Source of the DNA: a bacterium UBP9_UBA1432
Lineage (GTDB): Bacteria > Vulcanimicrobiota > Xenobia > Xenobiales > Xenobiaceae
Assembly (NCBI GenBank): GCA_002329445.1
Contig: DCTU01000328.1
Coordinates: 1-18,500 of the forward strand
Direction of reading: 5' to 3'
Length of the DNA: 18,500 bases
Shown: positions 13,619 to 18,500 of the stretch, in pieces
How the letters are laid out: each line of letters opens with the position of its first letter
How positions within the stretch are numbered: the first letter of the stretch is position 1
The notes under the pieces: generated by a model
Told to the model about the DNA's origin: nothing
The model's input: the letters and a program-made list of their open reading frames with translations, nothing else
Databases searched by the model: none
Made by a program: the position numbers and the translations under genes

Positions 13619-14833
13619 TCAGAAGGCCTCGGCCAGCCGGTAGATGGGCAGGAAGGCGGCCAGGAGCAGGAAGGCCACGCCCACCCCCAGGACCAGCAGG
13701 ACGACGGGTTCCAGCAGGCGGCTCAGAAGCTCCAGGCCGCGGGTCATCTCCTCATCGAAGAAGTCGGCCAGCCTCTCCAGCATGGGGACGGGGTTCCCGG
13801 TCTCCTCCCCGATGCGCATCATCTCCAGGGCCAGGGGTGGGAACAGGCCGCTTCGGCGCATCCCCGTCGAGAGCGTCGCGCCCTGGCCGACCGCTGCCTG
13901 CTGGAAGCGGGCGGTGGCGCGCAGGATCTCGCCGTCCAGGCTGTGGACCAGGACGTCCAGCGAGACCATGAGGGGCACCGACGAGCGCAGCAGGGTGGCC
14001 AGGGACCGGAAGTAACCGGCCAGCATGCGCCGGCGGACCTGGCCTCCATACCAGGGGAGCCGCATGATCCACCCTTCCAGGTGCCAACGGCCGGGAGCGG
14101 TCCGGGCCCAGCGGTTGAAGAGCCAGCCTGCGAAAAGCAGCGGACCTGCCAGCGTGGCCAGGACGACGGGGCCGTAGGCTTCGAGGAACTGGGAGGTCTC
14201 CAGCAGGACCCGGGTCGGCCAGGGCAGCTCGACCTGCACGTCGCCGAAGAGCTGCAGGAAACGCGGGACCATGAACGTGAAGCAGAGGGCCATCAGGGCC
14301 CCGGCGCAGGTCAGGAGCGTGGTCGGATAGATCAGGGCCGCTCGCAGCTTCAGGGAATACAGGTGCTCTTTGTCCAGGTGCGCCGCACAGTTGGACAGGG
14401 TCTCGGCCAGGCGCCCGCTGACCTCGCCGACGCGGACCGAGCCGACCACGAACGGGGGGAAGATCTCGGGGGCCAGCCGCATGGCCTGGGACAGCGAGTA
14501 GCCGGATTGGACATCCACGGCCAGTCGGCGCAGGGGCTTGCGGAAGCGCGGCGGACCGGCGGCACCGCTGGCCAGGGCCTCCAGGCAGCGCAGCATGGGG
14601 ATTCCGGCCGCCAGCATCACCGCCAGTTGACCCAGCCACAGCACCACCAGCTCCGACCGGATCGGCTGCAGCAGGCGGCGGAACCAGGAAAGCTCGCGCA
14701 CCTGCTCCAGGCGCAGGACGGTCAGGTCGTCGGCCTGCAGCCGGCGCACCGCGGTCGGCTGGTCCCGGGCCTCGATCTCGCCGCGGACGTCCAGGCCCTT
14801 GCGGTTCCGGGCAACGAACGAGAATTCGGGCAT
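13619..14833 (-). CDS. gspF: Type II secretion / type IV pilus inner-membrane platform protein
   Basis: A 404-residue polytopic inner-membrane protein of the GspF/PilC family, the platform that couples the assembly ATPase to pseudopilus growth. The N-terminal MPEFSFVARNRKGLDVRGEIEA (1-22) is typical. Two T2SF domains follow (about 62-190 and 268-395), each with its glycine signature: GEVSG (136-140) and GEETGN (342-347). Membrane segments lie near 172-190, 222-240 and 375-397, and the ending FLPIYRLAEAF matches the usual LPIY terminus. The length is standard. Its ATG overlaps the stop of the GspJ-like gene by one base (TGATG). It is the last gene of the operon; the secretin, ATPase and major pseudopilin are not in this window. 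Confidence 0.93.
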   Translation of the reverse strand: MPEFSFVARNRKGLDVRGEIEARDQPTAVRRLQADDLTVLRLEQVRELSWFRRLLQPIRSELVVLWLGQLAVMLAAGIPMLRCLEALASGAAGPPRFRKPLRRLAVDVQSGYSLSQAMRLAPEIFPPFVVGSVRVGEVSGRLAETLSNCAAHLDKEHLYSLKLRAALIYPTTLLTCAGALMALCFTFMVPRFLQLFGDVQVELPWPTRVLLETSQFLEAYGPVVLATLAGPLLFAGWLFNRWARTAPGRWHLEGWIMRLPWYGGQVRRRMLAGYFRSLATLLRSSVPLMVSLDVLVHSLDGEILRATARFQQAAVGQGATLSTGMRRSGLFPPLALEMMRIGEETGNPVPMLERLADFFDEEMTRGLELLSRLLEPVVLLVLGVGVAFLLLAAFLPIYRLAEAF

Positions 14834-15354
14834 CAGCGGTCCTCGTCGTTCTCCAGCAGGATCTTTCGGGTGGCCTGAACCGTGCGGGGGACCCCCTGGC
14901 CGGGCCGGAGCGGAGGGCGGCTGGAAACCGTGACCTCCAGCACGCCTGGCGAGGGCCAGCCGAAGCGCACGTCGTCCTCCGCCGACAACTCCAGGAAGAC
15001 CCGGCTGGTCCCGTCCTCGCGGATCAGCAGGGCGGGCGGCTCCCGCTTCACCGCCAGCGTCCGGGCCTGGCCGCCCCAGTCGGGAAACCCCAGGGCCAGC
15101 GGGGAGGCGGCCGGAAGGAGGGAGAAGACGACCTGGTCGGCCTGGACGTGGTAGACCCGCGAGAAGGCCAGGAGGGTCTCCACCCGGTCCAGGACCTGCA
15201 GGACCCGCCGGTAGCTGGCCGAGGAGTGCTCCTGCCGGGCGGTGACCCGGGAACCCTCGATGTAGAACCCCAGGATCAGGACCATCAAGGTCGAGAAGAC
15301 CGCCAGGACCACCAGCATCTCGGTCAGGGTGGTGCCCGGATCCCGCCTCACCAT
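14833..15354 (-). CDS. GspJ-like prepilin-type minor pseudopilin
   Basis: A 173-residue prepilin. The leader MVRRDPG ends in the Gly7 cleavage site, followed by TTLTEMLVVLAVFSTLMVLIL with the conserved Glu at +5 (Glu12) and a single transmembrane helix to about residue 30. The remainder is a soluble domain with a beta-rich C-terminus (VFLELSAEDDVRFGWPS, VLEVTVSSRP), as in GspJ/PilW-type minor pilins. The ATG at 15354 is favoured because the leader begins there; it overlaps the previous gene by seven nt. GspJ rather than GspH is inferred from size and gene order. Confidence 0.82.
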   Translation of the reverse strand: MVRRDPGTTLTEMLVVLAVFSTLMVLILGFYIEGSRVTARQEHSSASYRRVLQVLDRVETLLAFSRVYHVQADQVVFSLLPAASPLALGFPDWGGQARTLAVKREPPALLIREDGTSRVFLELSAEDDVRFGWPSPGVLEVTVSSRPPLRPGQGVPRTVQATRKILLENDEDR

Positions 15355-15698
15355 CCCGGCCTGCGCACGCCGATGAAGGTGTCCATGTGCACGCTCTTCT
15401 CGACGGGTTCGGACCGTCCCTTGACCGTCTCGGTCCAGGTCGTGAACGCGCGCACCCTCCACAGTCCGTGGGCCACCCCCTGGACCGGCTCGAGACCTGC
15501 GGCCTCACCTCTGCGGGCCTGGGCCAGGCGTTGCACCAGGGCCGATCGGGCCTCCTCCCGAGGGGCCTGGCGCTGCTCGATCTTCCAGTTGCTGTAGATC
15601 AGCCTCTGGTGCAGGGCCAGGTAGCCGAAAAGGGCGATGCACAGAAAGAGCGTGGCCAGCAGGACCTCGGCCAGGCTGAATCCCGAGGCCCGTCTCAT
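15348..15698 (-). CDS. GspI-like prepilin-type minor pseudopilin
   Basis: A 116-residue prepilin with leader MRRASG and mature start FSLAEVLLATLFLCIALFGYLAL: cleavage after Gly6, Glu at +5 (Glu11) and one hydrophobic helix. The short soluble domain (HGLWRVRAFTTWTETVKGRSEP) fits GspI/PilV in size. The ATG at 15698 starts inside the second unit of a 20-bp duplication and has no Shine-Dalgarno, so translation probably depends on coupling with the gene ending at 15721. It overlaps the GspJ-like gene by seven nt. Confidence 0.82.
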   Translation of the reverse strand: MRRASGFSLAEVLLATLFLCIALFGYLALHQRLIYSNWKIEQRQAPREEARSALVQRLAQARRGEAAGLEPVQGVAHGLWRVRAFTTWTETVKGRSEPVEKSVHMDTFIGVRRPGW

Positions 15699-15723
15699 GG
15701 CGCGAATCCCGAGGCCCGTCTCA
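15678..15723 (-). repeat. 20-bp direct duplication at a pilin gene junction
   Basis: On the minus strand TGAGACGGGCCTCGGGATTC occurs twice, at 15723-15704 and 15697-15678, spaced 26 bp. The first copy supplies the stop codon of the GspK/PilX-like gene, and the second, preceded by A, begins the GspI-like gene (ATGAGACGG). Confidence 0.9.
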
Positions 15724-17460
15724 CAGGTCCACCACCGGCGCGTAGCGCTTCCTGGCGGGGCTGGTCCCCTCGGGGTAGGAGGCGGCAGCCAGGCTGCGGG
15801 GGGAGAGCTCAAGGTCTCCCACCTCCACCAGGGTGGAGTGCGGGGGAGTCGGCAGCGCCGAGAACTCCGCCAGGCCGCCCGGCCAGACCTGCCAGCGCTG
15901 GCCGTCGAAGCGGGCCAGCGCGACCGTCTCGGTCCGGGCGGAGTCCTTCAGGAACTCCTCGGTCCAGGGGGGCAGATACTCCACGTCGGGCTCGGCCAGG
16001 TACTCGGTTCGCAGCCGGACGAACGTGTAGAGGTCGCGGCCTTGGATGGCCACGCAGTTGGCCCCGTCGTTGCCGCCTCCACCCTGGAAGGCTTCCGTGC
16101 AGGTCAGATCGCCCAACAGGTTGGCCCGAAGCCGCTTGGGCGGCAGCAGGTCCCGTTCCTGGAAGCTTCGGGTCGAAGCGTCCCACAGGGCTCCTCGCAC
16201 CCCGGGGCGGTCCATGACCAGATCCCGGCCCGGGTCCAGGCCTTCCGAGAGGCTGATCCGGGGCATGCCGTCACTGCTCCCCTCGGAGGTGTGCATCCGC
16301 AGTCGACCTGCGTAGGCGTAGAGCCCTCGCGACAGGCCACTGGACTGGCGGTCCAGCGTCCACCCCGAAGACATGCCTCGCAGCACGGCCCGGGGATTCC
16401 CCGCCTCCAGGGCGTAGGGCTGCGAGCCCACCAGGCCCAGGGTGTCGACATCGGCGCTTGGCGAACCGGCGTGGATCTCGGGATCGGCCTGAAGGTCGGA
16501 GACCCGCATCAGGTCGACCAGGACGCTCCAGTCCCCGGTGGCCAGGTCATGGGCCAGGAGGGCCGACGAACTGAAGTGCCGTCCGGGTTCGTCCAGGACA
16601 TAGCCCGTCGCGGTCACGGTCGCTCGGGCGCCGCGGTAGAACTCGTGCCGGGCGTGCGAGACGACCACGGTTCCCTGGGCGACCAGGGCCCGTCCGGTGA
16701 GGGTGTACCACTCGACTCCCGGCCCCTGGTAGCGGGTGCCTTCGATCTCCGAGTCCACCCGGCGGAAGAGGTTCCCTCCGACCTGGTCGGGGGCGGGGAT
16801 CTCCTTCCAACTGGCGGTCTCCGGCCCCAGGTCCAGCCAGGCCACGGTCTGCGAGGGTTGGACGACCAGTGGCACCTCCTCCATTCCCCGGGGCGTCAAA
16901 TCGAAGATCCGGGGTGGGGCATCGGCGGGCCCGTCGACATGACTGAAGAGCGGGCCGCCCGAGGCGACCAGCCACGACTCCGGGTCGGGAGCCGGGCCCA
17001 GCCGGCTCCAGCGGAAGTCGGGGGCCAGCATGGCCAGCTCCCCTTCGCCGGTCAGGGCGAAGAGGTGGGGGCCGGGGCAATCCGGTGAGGCCAGGGCGAC
17101 CTCTTCGACGATCCGCCGCCGGGTCACCCGGGCGATGCCCGAGACCCCTTCCGAGCGGATCTCCAGGAGGTTCGGATGGCCCGGAACCGGGGCCGGAGGT
17201 TGCAGGCTCCATGCGCCCCCGGTTTCCAGCTCGCCGTGGGCGCCTTCCAGGCGCTGGGGCCAGGCGGCGTCGGTGCGCATGACGTGGAGGGCCAGCTCCA
17301 GGCCCGCCCGGGCCGCCGCGTCGGCCCGAGCCCGATGCTCGCGGGTCACCGAGAGCAGCACGTCCTGGCGGTTCTGGGCCACCAGGGCCACGGACAGGAA
17401 GTAGAGGAAGACCGAGACGAACAGGGCCATCACCAGGATGTTGCCCCGGGCTCGCCTCAT
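15721..17460 (-). CDS. Oversized PilX/GspK-like pilus-assembly protein
   Basis: A 579-residue protein with a GspK/PilX-type N-terminus. MRRARG is followed by NILVMALFVSVFLYFLSVALVAQN, one helix, no Glu at +5 (as usual for this type), then AAARAGLELALHVMRTDAAW, which resembles the A-x-A-G-E/L helix of PilX/GspK. About 500 residues of mainly beta-rich sequence follow, with several LYAYAGRLRM- and DLYTFVRLRTEYLA-like strands and a Cys pair (GDLTC, GANC) near 460-480. Typical GspK is around 320 residues, so this carries extra domains I do not recognise. It overlaps the upstream gene by four nt (ATGA) and lies 22 nt from the GspI-like gene. Confidence 0.75.
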   Translation of the reverse strand: MRRARGNILVMALFVSVFLYFLSVALVAQNRQDVLLSVTREHRARADAAARAGLELALHVMRTDAAWPQRLEGAHGELETGGAWSLQPPAPVPGHPNLLEIRSEGVSGIARVTRRRIVEEVALASPDCPGPHLFALTGEGELAMLAPDFRWSRLGPAPDPESWLVASGGPLFSHVDGPADAPPRIFDLTPRGMEEVPLVVQPSQTVAWLDLGPETASWKEIPAPDQVGGNLFRRVDSEIEGTRYQGPGVEWYTLTGRALVAQGTVVVSHARHEFYRGARATVTATGYVLDEPGRHFSSSALLAHDLATGDWSVLVDLMRVSDLQADPEIHAGSPSADVDTLGLVGSQPYALEAGNPRAVLRGMSSGWTLDRQSSGLSRGLYAYAGRLRMHTSEGSSDGMPRISLSEGLDPGRDLVMDRPGVRGALWDASTRSFQERDLLPPKRLRANLLGDLTCTEAFQGGGGNDGANCVAIQGRDLYTFVRLRTEYLAEPDVEYLPPWTEEFLKDSARTETVALARFDGQRWQVWPGGLAEFSALPTPPHSTLVEVGDLELSPRSLAAASYPEGTSPARKRYAPVVDL

Positions 17461-18500
17461 CGGGGCGTCACCCTCATCTGGCGGATCATCCCGTCGGGAC
17501 CGATCTCCACGTCCAGCCCCGGTGCGATCACGCGCTGTCCTCCTCCGGGAAGGGGGCCACGGGCCGCTCCGGCCAGTTCGCGTCCCGGGCGGGCCTGCTC
17601 CCAGGGGGTTCCGACTCCCATCCCCGTCGAGGTGGCGAAGAAGGGGTCGGTGGTGGCGATGGAGACCACCCGGTGCTGCAACAGGGCGAATTCCAGGCGG
17701 TAGACGGGATAGGAGAGGTGTTCGAACCCCCCCTCCAGGACCTGGGAGTGGCCAGGGCCCAGGGATGCCAGCAGGTCCTCTCGCGAGACTCCCAGTCGGA
17801 AACGGCCCAGGGCGGTTCCCGGCAGGATCCGGTTCTTGGGGCGGGTCTGGGGCTCCATCGGCGCAGATCGCACGTCGCGCAGCAGCAGCCGGGCCACCTC
17901 CTCCAGGGCGGGGCCCTCGCGACCGGGGCGCTCGGGGTCGGCCAGGGCCAGCTCCTGCAACAGGGAGGCGTCGGCCGCCAGCATGTAGTCGTGGCCGGGA
18001 TAGCCCGGATGGCGGCCCAGGACCACTCCGGCCAGCTCCCGGCGTCGGTTCACCAGGGGCCCCCCCACCGAGGTCTCCAGGCTGTTTCCACGGAACAGGA
18101 ACAGGCCACCGGGAAGCCGCTCGATCACCACGCAGGGTTGGAAGGCGCCCGGCGAGCCGAAGCCCGGTGCCGCGGCCAGCTCGGTGCCGGCGCGGGGAGG
18201 TGCGCTGGCCAGGGGGAGGGCTCGGGCTCCACCCATCTCCAGCACGGCCAGGCCCAGACCCGGGTCGTGCGCGATGGGGTGCATCGGGCCGAAGGGCGAA
18301 TGGAGCTGGTCGGTCCCCATCTCTTCCAGCAGGTGCAGGGAAGCCACCGCCCTCCCTCCAGGCAGGGCCGTGACGGAGCCCCGGGGCTGGCCTCGCCAGT
18401 CGGAGAGCAGGCCCCAGCAGCCGTCGGCGTGGGCCCAGGCCACCGGCAAGGGCATCTCAGGCCGCTCGGGGGGCGGGTCACGGGGAGCGGCCGGGCGGGT
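17457..18500 (-). CDS. Degenerate trypsin/HtrA-like protein, first visible gene of the pilin operon (partial)
   Basis: The frame is open to the window edge; an internal ATG at 18455 gives 332 residues, but the Pro-rich sequence upstream (TRPAAPRDPPPERPE) suggests the real start lies outside. Residues counted from that ATG: 26-160 follow the trypsin-like S1C pattern, with GSVTALPGGRAVASLHLL keeping the His (His41), then DPGLGLAVLEM, where the catalytic Asp of DLAVL is Gly68, and TSVGGPLVNRRRELAGVV, where the Ser of GNSGGP is Val130. The protease is therefore probably inactive. Residues 213-330 form a separate domain with GRFRLGVSREDLLASLGPGHS and TSTGMGVGTPWEQARPGREL, like paired half-repeats of small periplasmic or regulatory modules. 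No membrane anchor is visible in this part. It overlaps the next gene by four nt. Confidence 0.65.
   Translation of the reverse strand, partial: TRPAAPRDPPPERPEMPLPVAWAHADGCWGLLSDWRGQPRGSVTALPGGRAVASLHLLEEMGTDQLHSPFGPMHPIAHDPGLGLAVLEMGGARALPLASAPPRAGTELAAAPGFGSPGAFQPCVVIERLPGGLFLFRGNSLETSVGGPLVNRRRELAGVVLGRHPGYPGHDYMLAADASLLQELALADPERPGREGPALEEVARLLLRDVRSAPMEPQTRPKNRILPGTALGRFRLGVSREDLLASLGPGHSQVLEGGFEHLSYPVYRLEFALLQHRVVSIATTDPFFATSTGMGVGTPWEQARPGRELAGAARGPLPGGGQRVIAPGLDVEIGPDGMIRQMRVTPR

Overview
This is a high-GC, gene-dense bacterial chromosome segment (about two-thirds G+C or more by eye in most genes). It appears to come from a cell with an elaborate envelope: it carries a LolA-like periplasmic protein, an AMIN-domain secreted protein and part of a type II secretion / type IV pilus-like pseudopilin operon. 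No rRNA, tRNA, CRISPR array or intact transposase is visible. The phylum cannot be fixed from the sequence. A poorly sampled diderm lineage would fit, but that is inference.

Layout. Positions 1-63 are the tail of a plus-strand gene. Next come an alpha/beta hydrolase (210-995, +) and a second, lipase-like alpha/beta hydrolase (1043-2104, -). The latter is divergent from a secreted SH3b-domain protein (2373-3029, +). A co-directional minus-strand group follows: a secreted AMIN/phosphodiester-glycosidase protein (5245-7080), UDP-glucose 6-dehydrogenase (3841-5178) and a LolA-like exported protein (3116-3772). This suggests an envelope-polysaccharide theme.

Positions 7178-8848 form a small accessory scar. 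It holds a degenerate Rhs/YD-repeat fragment, a lower-GC (about 52%) small membrane protein ORF and an N-terminally truncated TacT-like GNAT acetyltransferase. It is bracketed by two copies of an imperfect direct repeat of about 60 bp. The right-hand copy is the 3' end of the UPF0173 metal-dependent hydrolase gene, so the scar looks like an insertion or rearrangement at that gene end. A perfect 15-bp inverted repeat at the left edge ends 3 nt before the start codon of the AMIN/glycosidase gene.

From 8811 to 12685 the window is ordinary housekeeping: a UPF0173 hydrolase (-), a UPF0158-family protein (+), a metallophosphoesterase overlapping ispF by one base (both -), and an RlmI-like SAM methyltransferase (+). 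A hairpin separates the methyltransferase from an unrecognised proline-rich protein (12759-13325, -). That gene has a good candidate promoter, and far upstream of it lies a five-copy tandem array of an 11-bp unit.

From 13619 to the window end is one tightly overlapping minus-strand operon. In transcription order it encodes a degenerate trypsin/HtrA-like protein (running off the window), a very large PilX/GspK-like protein, GspI-like and GspJ-like prepilins, and GspF. Every junction but one overlaps by 1-7 nt. The exception carries a 20-bp direct duplication that copies the prepilin-leader sequence into the intergenic gap.
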